Positions 26,460-35,298 of a DNA stretch of 64,000 nucleotides are shown one piece after another (position 1 is the first letter of the stretch; each line of letters begins with the position of its first letter). Below the pieces are notes generated by a model. That model saw only the letters and a program-made list of their open reading frames with translations, searched no databases and was not told the origin of the DNA. A program made the position numbers and the translations under genes. This DNA is from Clostridium merdae (lineage in GTDB: Bacteria > Bacillota > Clostridia > Oscillospirales > Acutalibacteraceae), in contig NZ_FXLN01000004.1 of the NCBI RefSeq assembly GCF_900176635.1, forward strand, positions 930,001 to 994,000, given 5' to 3'.

Positions 26460-27986
26460 ATGGATTTGGAGGAAACAGTACAGACTCCATTCGGTAAGAA
26501 CCTGACAATGCTCACCGATTTTTACGAGATAAGCATGGCAAACGGCTATTTTGCAAACGGCTTTCAAGATAAGATTGTTTATTTCGATATGTTCTTTCGT
26601 AAAATTCCCGATGGCGGTGGTTTTGCCATTATGGCTGGCGTACAGCAAATGGTGGAATATTTGCAAAACCTCTCGTTTACCCAGCAGGATTTAGACTACC
26701 TGCGTACCACCAAAACATTTAATCATGCTTTTATTGATTATCTAGCCAATTTTCACTTTGAGTGCGATGTTTGGGCAATTCCGGAAGGAACCCCCATTTT
26801 CCCAGGTGAGCCAATTGTAACGGTGCGCGGCCCCGTTATTCAGGCACAGTTTATTGAAACAATGGTGCTTCTTTGCGTAAATCACCAAACCTTAATTGCA
26901 ACAAAGGCAAACCGAATAGTTCGTGCAGCAAGCGGGCGTTCTGTAATGGAGTTTGGTTCACGGCGGGCACAAGGATTCGACGGTGCGGTTTACGGTGCGA
27001 GAGCCTCCTATATCGGTGGTTGTACGGGAACAGCTTGCACCATTTGTGAGCGTGATTTTGGCATTCCCGCTATGGGAACAATGGCGCACAGCTGGGTGCA
27101 GCTTTTCGACACAGAGCTTGATGCGTTTCGTGCATATGCTCGTGAATACCCCAACCAGTGTGTGTTACTGGTAGATACCTATAATGTATTGCAGTCTGGC
27201 ATTCCAAATGCCATTCGTATTTTTAATGAAGAATTGGTGCCGAAGGGCTTTCGCCCCGGAGGCATTCGAATTGATAGTGGAGACATTACCTATCTCTCCC
27301 GCAAAGCACGCGAGATGCTGGACGCCGCCGGTTTTGAGGATTGCAGCATTTGCGCTTCTAACTCGCTGGATGAGTACATCATACGCGATATGCTGATGCA
27401 GGGTGCTCAGGTAGACAGCTTTGGCGTTGGCGAGCGCATGATTACCTCTGCGTCTGAACCCGTATTCGGTGGCGTATATAAATTAGTCGGCGTTGAAAAC
27501 GAGGACGGCAGTATTCAGCCCAAAATCAAAATTAGTGAGAACGTTGCGAAAATTACCACACCCGGCTTTAAACGCCTGTGGCGTTTGTTTGACCGTTACA
27601 GCGGAAAGGCAATTGCTGATGTAATTACCATGCACGATGAGCTGATTGATGATGAGCTTCCCTATGTTATTTTTGACCCTGAATATATTTGGAAGCGCAA
27701 AAGAGTGGAAAACTTCCGTGCGGTTCCCCTTATGACCCAGATTTTTAAAAACGGGCAATGTACTATGGAGCCGCGTAGCGTTCATGAGATTCGTGAATAC
27801 TGCACCGCGCAGGTAGATACGCTCTGGGAAGAGGTTACTCGTTTTGAAAACCCGCACCGCTATTACGTAGACCTTTCGCAGAGTTTGTGGCAAATGAAGG
27901 ACAAGCTCATTACCAACCACAATTTTGAAAAGAGCTCTTCTCGTTCGGTAAAGTACGCTGACAAAATGGGAGAGCGCTTTGAATAA
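26460..27986 (+). CDS. pncB: Nicotinate phosphoribosyltransferase
   Basis: A 508-residue enzyme that joins nicotinate and PRPP to nicotinate mononucleotide in NAD salvage. Family blocks: NLTMLTDFYEISMANGYF, FFRKIPDGGGFAIMAG, EFGSRRAQGFDGAVYGARASYIGG, MGTMAHSWVQLF with the phosphorylated His, and GGIRIDSGDITYLSRKAR. ATG at 26460 follows ATGAGGTGT, preferred over an upstream TTG at 26442. Monocistronic, followed by rnpB with its own promoter. Confidence 0.96.
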   Translation: MDLEETVQTPFGKNLTMLTDFYEISMANGYFANGFQDKIVYFDMFFRKIPDGGGFAIMAGVQQMVEYLQNLSFTQQDLDYLRTTKTFNHAFIDYLANFHFECDVWAIPEGTPIFPGEPIVTVRGPVIQAQFIETMVLLCVNHQTLIATKANRIVRAASGRSVMEFGSRRAQGFDGAVYGARASYIGGCTGTACTICERDFGIPAMGTMAHSWVQLFDTELDAFRAYAREYPNQCVLLVDTYNVLQSGIPNAIRIFNEELVPKGFRPGGIRIDSGDITYLSRKAREMLDAAGFEDCSICASNSLDEYIIRDMLMQGAQVDSFGVGERMITSASEPVFGGVYKLVGVENEDGSIQPKIKISENVAKITTPGFKRLWRLFDRYSGKAIADVITMHDELIDDELPYVIFDPEYIWKRKRVENFRAVPLMTQIFKNGQCTMEPRSVHEIREYCTAQVDTLWEEVTRFENPHRYYVDLSQSLWQMKDKLITNHNFEKSSSRSVKYADKMGERFE

Positions 27987-27995
27987 GAGCGTTAC

Positions 27996-28024
27996 TTGAC
28001 AAGAAAATAAAAATTCGTTAAAAT
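27996..28024 (+). promoter_or_regulatory. rnpB: Promoter of rnpB
   Basis: TTGACA and TAAAAT are spaced by 17 bp and end 7 bp before the RNA 5' end. Confidence 0.85.
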
Positions 28025-28031
28025 GAACGAT

Positions 28032-28385
28032 GCGAGCAGGCTGAGCAGTCGCGGGTAACCGCCCGAAAGGGCCTATCCGAGGAAAGTCCGAGCTCCACAG
28101 GGCAAGAATAACGGCTAACGGCCGCCGGGGGTGACCCCAGGGATAGTGCAACAGAGAGATACCGCCTGCACTTTGTGCAGGTAAGGCTGGAAAGGCGGGG
28201 TAAGAGCCCACCAGCGCGCGGGAGACCGCGCGGCTATGTAAACCCTATTCGGAGCAACACCGGAATGGGACAAATGCGTCGGCCCGGCGCGTCCCGAACA
28301 GGTGGCACTGAGCTGCGGCGGTAACGCCCGGCCAAGATAGATGACTGTTCACGACAGAACTCGGCTTATAGGCCTGGTCGCAACC
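28032..28385 (+). ncRNA. rnpB: RNase P RNA, bacterial class A
   Basis: Catalytic RNA of ribonuclease P, which trims tRNA 5' ends. Terminal helix P1 GCGAGCAGGC pairs with GCCTGGTCGC (28372-28381). Universally conserved blocks are present: GAGGAAAGTCCGAGCTCCAC near 28078, the GGTAAGGCTGGAAAGG segment and ACAGAACTCGGCTTATAGG near the 3' end. The GGTAA/GCTGG pattern and lack of type B features place it in class A even though the host is a Firmicute, as is usual in Clostridia. Confidence 0.96.
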
Positions 28386-28475
28386 TGAAAACAAAGCTTC
28401 CTGTATAATACCTTTTTCCCCTAATAATTATGATTTGAAATCATTACAGAAGAACAAGGAAGAAGGAGCTGGAAG

Positions 28476-28556
28476 ATGAATCAAAACCATGAAGGTTTTA
28501 GTTGCCGTTTGCAGCTTACCTTTCATGGTTTTTCTTTTAAAACTAGTTTATTTTAA
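28476..28556 (+). CDS. Candidate 26-codon leader peptide upstream of larC
   Basis: ATG at 28476 has an AAGGAG site at ideal spacing and the frame reads MNQNHEGFSCRLQL and on to a TAA at 28554. It spans a strong intrinsic terminator hairpin (28483-28532), so ribosome progress on it could influence terminator formation before larC. It may instead be chance coding on a terminator. No homologue is recognised. Confidence 0.35.
   Translation: MNQNHEGFSCRLQLTFHGFSFKTSLF
28483..28536 (+). terminator. Terminator or attenuator between rnpB and larC
   Basis: AAAACCATGAAGGT pairs with ACCTTTCATGGTTTT (one bulged base), followed by a T-rich tail. It lies about 100 nt after rnpB and 75 nt before larC, within the candidate leader ORF. 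Confidence 0.75.
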
Positions 28557-28610
28557 CATGATACACTGCCAACGCTATGTGGCAGGCGAATACAAAATGG
28601 AGGGAATGGA

Positions 28611-30068
28611 ATGAAAACTCTATATATGGATTGCTTTTCCGGCATCAGCGGTAATATGACAATCGGTGCGTTTTTGGACTTAGGCGTGGACCAAGCGTAT
28701 TTACTGCAAGAGCTTGATAAGCTGCAAGTGGATGGCTATAAAATCGAAATCACCAAAAAACAGAAAAATGGGATTACCGGTACTTATTTTGATGTTATTT
28801 TGCAGGAGGAATCAGAGCATTCCCACCAGCATGAAAATACCTCGAAAAGAGAGCAGCACGCAGAGAAAAATGAGAAAGCCCTCCCTCCCTGCACCTGCAA
28901 GCACCACCGCACTTACTGCATCTGCGGAAAAAACAAGCTCCCCAAAGAACTGGGCAGCAAAAAAAAGAAGCATAAGAACAAAAACAAAAAGTATGCCGAG
29001 CATGCAATTCATTTTCATGCAGATTCTGGTTTTCATTCACACGAGACGCATTCTGGTCATCACCACCACGACCACGGCGAGCATGGCCATGCGCCCCACC
29101 GCAATTTACAGGACATCACACAAATCATTGATGCCAGCGAGTTGTCGGACAATGTAAAGCAACTATCGAAAAAGATGTTCTCTTTTGTAGCGGAAGCGGA
29201 AGCAAAGGTTCATGGAAAGCCAATCGAAGAGGTTCATTTCCACGAGGTTGGCGCCATCGATTCCATTATTGATATAGTTGGTACCGCTATCTGTGTCGAT
29301 TTTATAAAGCCTGACCGCATTGTCGCTTCCCATCTTCCAGTTGGCTCCGGTTTTGTACGCTGCCAGCATGGGCTTATTCCGGTTCCTGCTCCGGCAACAC
29401 TCGAGATTATTCGCAAAGGCGGCATCCCCACTTATTCAAATGGAATTCAAAAAGAGCTGGCTACTCCCACCGGTGCTGCTATTTTAGCCGCGTTAGCGCA
29501 GGAGTATGGCTCGCAGCCAGAAATGGAAATACAAGCAGTCGGTTACGGTGCCGGCTTGTATGATTTAGAGATACCCAACACACTGCGCCTGATGATGGGT
29601 GAGGTTCTCCCTGTAAAGAAAAAGAAAAAAAAATTATTGCCCGCTATTATACTTGCTGAAACAAATGTGGATGACACAACCGGAGAGATACTAGGCTATG
29701 TAATGAGCCGCTTACTGGACGCTGGCGCACTGGATGTGTTCTTTACCCCCATCTACATGAAAAAGTGCCGCCCCGCGTTTACACTTTCTTTCTTGTGTGA
29801 AGAAGCTTTACTACCGGAGCTCGAAACAATTGTATTTGAAGAAACTTCAACCATTGGAATTCGCAGCATTCCGGTTCAAAGAACGGTGATGAACCGAAAA
29901 AGCGAAACGGTTCATACGCGTTACGGTGCAATTCGAGTAAAAAAAGCAACCTATGGCAATATCACAAAAACGAGTGGAGAATTTGAGGATGTGAAAGCTG
30001 CGGCACAACAGAACGGTGTGCCTATCCAAACTATTTACAATGCCTTACATTCCAACGAAAACGAATAG
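28611..30068 (+). CDS. larC: Nickel pincer cofactor biosynthesis protein LarC (CTP-dependent nickel insertion)
   Basis: A 485-residue protein that inserts nickel into the pyridinium bis-thiocarboxylate ligand to finish the pincer cofactor used by LarA-type racemases. It starts LYMDCFSGISGNMTIGAFLDLGVD and has VHFHEVGAIDSIIDIVG, LPVGSGFVRCQHG and ETNVDDTTGEILGYVMSRLL at the LarC2 boundary. Residues about 65-165 are a long His- and Lys-rich insert, probably a nickel store. LarC1 and LarC2 are one continuous frame here, without the programmed frameshift described in Lactiplantibacillus. ATG follows GGAGGGAATGGA. Confidence 0.95.
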   Translation: MKTLYMDCFSGISGNMTIGAFLDLGVDQAYLLQELDKLQVDGYKIEITKKQKNGITGTYFDVILQEESEHSHQHENTSKREQHAEKNEKALPPCTCKHHRTYCICGKNKLPKELGSKKKKHKNKNKKYAEHAIHFHADSGFHSHETHSGHHHHDHGEHGHAPHRNLQDITQIIDASELSDNVKQLSKKMFSFVAEAEAKVHGKPIEEVHFHEVGAIDSIIDIVGTAICVDFIKPDRIVASHLPVGSGFVRCQHGLIPVPAPATLEIIRKGGIPTYSNGIQKELATPTGAAILAALAQEYGSQPEMEIQAVGYGAGLYDLEIPNTLRLMMGEVLPVKKKKKKLLPAIILAETNVDDTTGEILGYVMSRLLDAGALDVFFTPIYMKKCRPAFTLSFLCEEALLPELETIVFEETSTIGIRSIPVQRTVMNRKSETVHTRYGAIRVKKATYGNITKTSGEFEDVKAAAQQNGVPIQTIYNALHSNENE

Positions 30069-30082
30069 TGGAGGAATACCGC

Positions 30083-30907
30083 ATGAACGAACTGCATAAG
30101 AAAAAGGAACAGCTTGAGGAGTACCTGCGTTCCCTAGAGAGTGTTGCCGTGGCTTTTTCCGGCGGAGTGGATTCCACCTTTTTACTTACCGTAGCACACA
30201 ATGTATTAGGTGATAAAGCTGTTGCGGTTACTGCACGCTCCTGCAGCTTCCCCCAACGTGAGCTTAATGAGGCGAAGCTCTTTTGTGAGCGGAATGGCAT
30301 CCAGCATATCATAGTTGATTCGGAAGAACTCGACATTACCGGATTTTCTCAAAACCCGGTCAACCGTTGCTACCTGTGCAAAACCGAGCTCTTCCAAAAA
30401 ATACGCAGTGTGGCAAATCAATTGGGACTCAAGGAAATTGTGGAGGGCTCCAATTTAGACGACAACGGCGATTACCGGCCTGGCCTAATTGCGGTAGCCG
30501 AGCAGAATGCAAAAAGCCCCTTGCGGCATTGCAACCTTTCCAAGGCAGAAATTCGCACATTATCGAAAGAGATGAGCTTGCCTACTTGGAGCAAACCTTC
30601 CTTTGCGTGCCTTTCTTCCCGCTTCCCTTATGGAGAAACCATTTCGGAAGAAAAGCTCACCCAAATTGACAAAGCCGAGCAGATTCTTTTGGATTTAGGC
30701 TTTCGCCAAGTTCGAGTTCGTCACCATGGCAATTTAGCACGCATTGAGGTAGAGGAAGAGCAGTACCCGAAGCTGATTGAGAAAGAGATTCGCCATACCA
30801 TATCTACTAAACTCAAGGAGCTTGGGTTCGTATATGTTTCGATTGATATTACAGGTTACCGTACCGGTAGTATGAATGAAACCTTATCGCTAACAGCCAA
30901 TAAATAA
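30083..30907 (+). CDS. larE: Sacrificial sulfur transferase LarE
   Basis: A 274-residue PP-loop enzyme that adenylates the cofactor precursor and donates sulfur. SGGVDST PP-loop at residues 26-32, then NRCYLCKTELF near residue 95 and SFACLSSRFPYGE near residue 172, whose Cys corresponds to the sulfur-donor position. The extra CxxC could support an iron-sulfur cluster as reported for some LarE proteins; this is inference. Start at 30083 follows GTGGAGGA, preferred over GTG at 30068. Coupled to larC. No larA or larB is present in the window. Confidence 0.94.
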   Translation: MNELHKKKEQLEEYLRSLESVAVAFSGGVDSTFLLTVAHNVLGDKAVAVTARSCSFPQRELNEAKLFCERNGIQHIIVDSEELDITGFSQNPVNRCYLCKTELFQKIRSVANQLGLKEIVEGSNLDDNGDYRPGLIAVAEQNAKSPLRHCNLSKAEIRTLSKEMSLPTWSKPSFACLSSRFPYGETISEEKLTQIDKAEQILLDLGFRQVRVRHHGNLARIEVEEEQYPKLIEKEIRHTISTKLKELGFVYVSIDITGYRTGSMNETLSLTANK

Positions 30908-30910
30908 TGG

Positions 30911-30962
30911 ATGAGCCCACTTCTGCTTTGTACAAAAGCGTAAGTGGGCTCTCTTTTTTTAA
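30911..30962 (+). terminator. Terminator of larCE
   Basis: GAGCCCACTT (30913-30922) pairs with AAGTGGGCTC (30942-30951) and is followed by TCTTTTTTT. Confidence 0.9.
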
Positions 30963-31011
30963 TTTAACTATATTTATTTCGCTTTATTCATAGCTTTGGA
31001 GTAAAAATGAT

Positions 31012-31045
31012 GGGGCAAATTCTCATATTAAAGAGAATTTGCCCC
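31012..31045 (-). terminator. Terminator of the antiporter gene
   Basis: GGGGCAAATTCTC and GAGAATTTGCCCC form a perfect 13-bp stem with an 8-nt loop, 11 bp beyond the antiporter stop codon. Confidence 0.75.
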
Positions 31046-31055
31046 TTATGTTATT

Positions 31056-32387
31056 TTAGAATATCAATGCACCAACAATGCCAAAGATGAGTGCGCTTAA
31101 TACGAGGGTAATAATCTGCGGTACACAGCTATCCCAAATATGGTCGTGCTGCCCATCGGCATTTAAGCCAGCCGTGGGTCCTAAGGTAGAGTCAGAGGCG
31201 GGGGAACCACACTCGCCCATGGTTGCGGCACCGGTAATGAGAATAACGGTTGCGCCAACACTGAAACCCATAACCTGTGCGAACGGAACATACAAAGCCG
31301 CCAGAATCGGAACCGTACCAAACGAGGAGCCGGTACCAATGGTAAGTATAAGCCCCAGAAGAATCAGCACTACCACAATAACAACCTTGTTGGTACCGAG
31401 TACGGCAATTGTGGAATGAATCAGGGGATCAATCTGTCCGCTATTGCTCAGCACGTTGCTGAAACCAGCGGCAGTCAGCATAACAAACGCCATGAAGCCC
31501 ATGATGCCAATACCTTCTTCTACTGCACTCTGCATATCATTTAGCTTTACTACGCCCAATAACAGGAAAAGCAGTAGGCCAGACAAAGCGCCCAGAATCA
31601 TAGTGTCAAAAATAAGCTGCACTATCACAATAGTAAGCACGCTAAACAGCGCAGCCCACTGTGTTTTCATAAGGGCTTTACCAGTAGCCGCTCCATTGTT
31701 TTCCGCAACGATTTCTTCCTGTACAAAGCTATTGTCTCCCATTGCGTACTCTCTGGGTTTTCTGTACAAGAAGTATGCACCGATAAAGCCTACCAGAGTA
31801 CCAAAACCAAGGAACCAAGTGAAGTGCCAAACATCCATTACCGCAATCGGCATACCAAACTTCGTCATGTTTTGCGATACGATGGTATGAAAGATTAAAC
31901 CGAAGCCAAGCGGGAAGGTTACCCAGGTTCCCTTCAGGCCAAACGCCAAAGCACAGGAGGCAAGGCGTCTGTCGAGCTTCATCTCATTCATTAATACCAG
32001 CAAGCCCGGAATAATCATTGGCATGAATGCGATATGGATTGGAATAAAGGTCTGCGATAAGAAAGACAGGAAAATGAAAATTAAGAGCAGCTTTATTTTG
32101 CTGCCTTTGATAATACCGCCCAGCTTGCCAGACAGCCTGCTTGTAAGGCCGCAGCGCTCAATGATAACTGCCACTGCACCAAGCATTACATAGCTTAGTC
32201 CCGCTTCACAGTTTCCCACCATGCCGTCCGTAAACAGCGTCATTGTTTCTGGAATGGTCATTCCAGATAAAAGACCGCCAACAAGTGAAGAAATGATGAG
32301 TGCGAAAATAACGTTGACTTTTACAAAACACAAAACCAGCATGACCACAACCGCAATAAGTATAGGATTCGTCAACAATGCGATCAT
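31056..32387 (-). CDS. Na+/H+ antiporter-family transporter (YuiF-like)
   Basis: A 443-residue membrane protein with about 12 helices: MIALLTNPILIAVVVMLVLC at the N terminus, FALIISSLVGGLLSGM, the central SFLSQTFIPIHIAFMPMIIPGLL and GECGSPASDSTLGPTAGLNADGQHDHIWDSCVPQ near the C terminus, matching the NhaC/YuiF superfamily. Such proteins move organic acids, amino acids or Na+/H+. The ATG at 32387 follows GGAGGGTGTTAT. It lies downstream of the 2-hydroxyacid dehydrogenase and aconitase X genes on the same strand and could import their substrate. Confidence 0.88.
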   Translation of the reverse strand: MIALLTNPILIAVVVMLVLCFVKVNVIFALIISSLVGGLLSGMTIPETMTLFTDGMVGNCEAGLSYVMLGAVAVIIERCGLTSRLSGKLGGIIKGSKIKLLLIFIFLSFLSQTFIPIHIAFMPMIIPGLLVLMNEMKLDRRLASCALAFGLKGTWVTFPLGFGLIFHTIVSQNMTKFGMPIAVMDVWHFTWFLGFGTLVGFIGAYFLYRKPREYAMGDNSFVQEEIVAENNGAATGKALMKTQWAALFSVLTIVIVQLIFDTMILGALSGLLLFLLLGVVKLNDMQSAVEEGIGIMGFMAFVMLTAAGFSNVLSNSGQIDPLIHSTIAVLGTNKVVIVVVLILLGLILTIGTGSSFGTVPILAALYVPFAQVMGFSVGATVILITGAATMGECGSPASDSTLGPTAGLNADGQHDHIWDSCVPQIITLVLSALIFGIVGALIF

Positions 32388-32673
32388 ATAACACCCTCCA
32401 ATATTCTGTTTTCTTTTCTCTACTCTTCTTCTGTTGAGGTTCCTTCCCCGACCTGTTTTCCCACACACCACACGGAACCGCCGGGAAAGCCGCGATTCTT
32501 ATTTATCCCCTAAATATCTCCTTTGCCCTATCCTCTATTCATAACACAGCTATGGGCAGTCTCCCATCCCCTTCCTTACAGCGGCTCACCCAAATAGCCT
32601 TGATGATTTTTGAAACAGATTCTAAATTCTCCGTTTCTTTTTAGGCTTATTAATCAAACAAACAGCCCCTAGC

Positions 32674-33642
32674 CTAATTCACTAAATCTTTCGGAACTTC
32701 ACCACGCAGCATGCGAATGGCATTCCATGCGGCTCGGGTACGCAGTTCCTCAAAAGACTCCTGCGAAATGTAAGAAATGTGGGGGGTAACAATGCAATTG
32801 GGAGCATCAAAAATCGGCTCTTTCTCTCTTGGCGGCTCATGCGTAATAACATCTAATGCTGCTCCTGCAATCACACGGTTTTCCAATGCCTTAATTAAAT
32901 CCTCTTCTTTTACAATGGCTCCGCGTGCCGTATTTATAAAATAGGCACTAGGCTTCATCAGTGAAAACTCTCTCTCGCCAATTAAGCCGGTGGTGCTTTC
33001 CTCAAGCTTTACATTTAGGCTTACATAATCGGCCTGCCGGAGTCCCTCCTCCAAGGTAACCGGCTCAATGCCTTGCTTTAAAAGCACTTCATCGTCTTGG
33101 AACGGATCATAAGCAACCACTTTCATACCAAGGCTCTGGCAGTGACTGGCTACCGTACTGCCAATTCTACCGCACCCAATGACAAGCAGTGTAGATTGCG
33201 AAATACGGTGCGGTGTGTGAGTAACTGCCTGTGCACCCCACTCCCCATTCTTTAAATTGCTATTATATTGAGTTAAACCCTTATAAAAATGAAAGATGGA
33301 AGCAAGCACATAGTCCGCCAAATCCTCTGCGCAATAGCCCTGTACATTTGTAACGCTAATCCCCTTAGCGCGAGCCGCTGCTGTATCAATGCGGTCGTAA
33401 CCGCCGCCAAGTACGGCAATTCCTTTGCAGTTTTTCAGCCGCTCAATCACAGCCGCGGGAATATGTGCATAAACCTGTGCAATAATGGCGTCGGCCTTCC
33501 AGCCGAACTCCTCCAAATCCTTTTCATACTCATAAGTGGAGAAGCGCAGTTCACAATCGGGATACTGCTCTTTTAAAACACTCACTTCTAAATCGTAGTC
33601 TTTCCACTCTTCATCAATAAACCAAAATAAGGGGCGATTCAT
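32674..33642 (-). CDS. D-isomer-specific 2-hydroxyacid dehydrogenase
   Basis: A 322-residue NAD-dependent oxidoreductase. The Rossmann motif is VIGCGRIGSTVASHCQSLGMKVVAYDP near residue 150; catalytic Arg sits in FINTARGAIVKEEDL, Glu in GAALDVITHEPP and His in VTPHISYISQESF. Substrate is unknown. It is 36 bp downstream of the aconitase X small subunit gene, so it likely reduces or oxidises a 2-oxo/2-hydroxy acid in the same pathway. The 285-bp gap before the antiporter gene shows no other gene. Confidence 0.93.
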   Translation of the reverse strand: MNRPLFWFIDEEWKDYDLEVSVLKEQYPDCELRFSTYEYEKDLEEFGWKADAIIAQVYAHIPAAVIERLKNCKGIAVLGGGYDRIDTAAARAKGISVTNVQGYCAEDLADYVLASIFHFYKGLTQYNSNLKNGEWGAQAVTHTPHRISQSTLLVIGCGRIGSTVASHCQSLGMKVVAYDPFQDDEVLLKQGIEPVTLEEGLRQADYVSLNVKLEESTTGLIGEREFSLMKPSAYFINTARGAIVKEEDLIKALENRVIAGAALDVITHEPPREKEPIFDAPNCIVTPHISYISQESFEELRTRAAWNAIRMLRGEVPKDLVN

Positions 33643-33677
33643 GATTGTTTTCCTCCTAAATAAGTAAGGTTCTTTCC

Positions 33678-34091
33678 TTACTCCGCTAAAATTTCAATCG
33701 TGGCATTATCGGCATCCACACGAATACGGTCGCCATCCTTTACCACGTCATAAAATTCCGGGTCAACCTTATCTACCATTGGAACCTCCATAATGATTGC
33801 ACTGGAGACCAAAACGGTTTCAGGATGCTGCAAAATCATCGCTTTGGGTGCATTGCCCTGCATATTAAGCTGATAGATTCCATCTGCTTGCACCACAGAG
33901 CTACCTTTTCCACTGGGAAAGATTAATATCTTCTGTGCAATGCTCTTCCCTTCTAAATCATGCCCCGGCTCAATCATTGTACCTGTTTTGGGGTCTATCA
34001 GGTAAAACATGATGTCATCCTTCGAAACGATTGCTTCGCCCTCTACAACGCCTTCTGAAATTTTATGGCACTGAAATATTTTCTTCTCCAT
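33678..34091 (-). CDS. Aconitase X swivel-domain (small) subunit
   Basis: A 137-residue DUF126/AcnX swivel-domain protein. It carries GVVEGEAIVSKDDIMFYLIDPKTG, FPSGKGSSVVQADGIYQL and ILQHPETVLVSSAIIMEVPMVD, with the phosphate/carboxylate-binding Ser in the GKGSS block. It should form a two-chain enzyme with the large subunit, whose stop codon lies 1 bp upstream of this start. Characterised AcnX enzymes are cis-3-hydroxy-L-proline dehydratases or archaeal mevalonate 5-phosphate dehydratases. Confidence 0.93.
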   Translation of the reverse strand: MEKKIFQCHKISEGVVEGEAIVSKDDIMFYLIDPKTGTMIEPGHDLEGKSIAQKILIFPSGKGSSVVQADGIYQLNMQGNAPKAMILQHPETVLVSSAIIMEVPMVDKVDPEFYDVVKDGDRIRVDADNATIEILAE

Positions 34092-34092
34092 G

Positions 34093-35298
34093 TTATCTCA
34101 CCTCACCTGTTAATGCTGCTTCAATGCAGGTATCCAAATCTCGAATTACAAAATGAATTCCTCTGCGCTGTGGGTAATAAGCACATTTGGGGGATTCTGT
34201 AATGCCCACCTTCCCATTCAGGTGACCCCAGCAGGGTTGGTCTGGGCAGGTGTCCGGCACAATAAAGCCTCCCGCCTGCGTAATAATATCATCCAGCCCC
34301 ATACGAATTGCCATCTCTTTTACATGGCTGGAGGTGAGAATCCACATTTCTTTTTCCAGCTTCTTGCCTTCGATCCGCTCGGCAATGTGCTTTACTTCTT
34401 CTAATGTAAAGTGGGGGCAGCCAAACATGGCAAAATCGATTTTACGGTTGCCTTCCAGAGAGATTTTCTCCAGCTCTGCCTGAATATCTTCATTGGTAAT
34501 CACAACCTTGCGTTCCGGCTCCTTACCGCCAAATGCTGCTTCCAGCGTGGGGGCTTCCGGTGTGAAACCAACAATATGGTACATGCCATAAGCACCAGAG
34601 GTATTTAGCTCTGCACCTAAATTGCGAAGTGCCTCTTTGCTGATGTGCTTGGGAAGACCCGTAAACACCGCAATACCGTTGCCGATTTTTTTACCCATCA
34701 TACCAAGCATGTGGTAATCGTAGTCATTTTTCATATCCGCCTGAACTTCAACGAGAATATTGCCTTTTCTGTTTTCATCTAACAGCAGACCATATTCCGG
34801 TACAAAGCCCGTAACCGCAGCACACAATGCACTATTTGCACCTTCACGGTTTGTTCTGGCACCCCAAACCGAATTCACATACGGTGTGGCACTGGATTCG
34901 GAAAATGCGATGACCTCCTGGTAATTGGGAACGTTCGTATCAATGTAAGGAGTACAGTTGTAGCTTAGTACTGCTCCCAACGCTTTGTAGGCGTTATGTG
35001 TTCTCTGCATTAAATCTGCAAACTCCGGGGGAACCATGTCGCGGCTTTGAAAGAAAGACAGACAGAACCCGGGGTTTACCGTAGGTGCCACCCTACATTT
35101 TGCACCCGCACTCAGCAGCTTTTCTGCAAACCAGAGGTCTGCCTCCTGGTTACTTAGTGCAACGTGCGCTCTTGTAATGGGAACCATTCGTTCTGCGTCA
35201 AAGGATTCACCAATCGCAACCTGAATTTTCATTGCGTATGCGGTTCCTTTGCCGTATTTACCGTCCAGCATATCCTGCTGTTCTTGTGTCAGCTTCAT
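34093..35298 (-). CDS. Aconitase X catalytic (large) subunit
   Basis: A 401-residue DUF521/AcnX protein. It starts MKLTQEQQDMLDGKYGKGTAYAM, has YNCTPYIDTNVPNYQEVIAFSESSATPYVNSVWGARTNREG, and three Cys-containing blocks (CTPY; FGCPHFTLEEV; ESPKC) suited to holding an Fe-S cluster. It is expected to dehydrate a hydroxy acid or hydroxyproline. The neighbouring dehydrogenase and transporter point to a bacterial catabolic role. ATG follows AAGGAGAAAAGTGAT. First gene of the cluster. Confidence 0.93.
   Translation of the reverse strand: MKLTQEQQDMLDGKYGKGTAYAMKIQVAIGESFDAERMVPITRAHVALSNQEADLWFAEKLLSAGAKCRVAPTVNPGFCLSFFQSRDMVPPEFADLMQRTHNAYKALGAVLSYNCTPYIDTNVPNYQEVIAFSESSATPYVNSVWGARTNREGANSALCAAVTGFVPEYGLLLDENRKGNILVEVQADMKNDYDYHMLGMMGKKIGNGIAVFTGLPKHISKEALRNLGAELNTSGAYGMYHIVGFTPEAPTLEAAFGGKEPERKVVITNEDIQAELEKISLEGNRKIDFAMFGCPHFTLEEVKHIAERIEGKKLEKEMWILTSSHVKEMAIRMGLDDIITQAGGFIVPDTCPDQPCWGHLNGKVGITESPKCAYYPQRRGIHFVIRDLDTCIEAALTGEVR

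Noticed and set aside
27483..28211. 242-codon reverse-strand open frame across pncB and rnpB
   Set aside because: It is antisense to a conserved enzyme and to the structured RNase P RNA; composition follows those genes.
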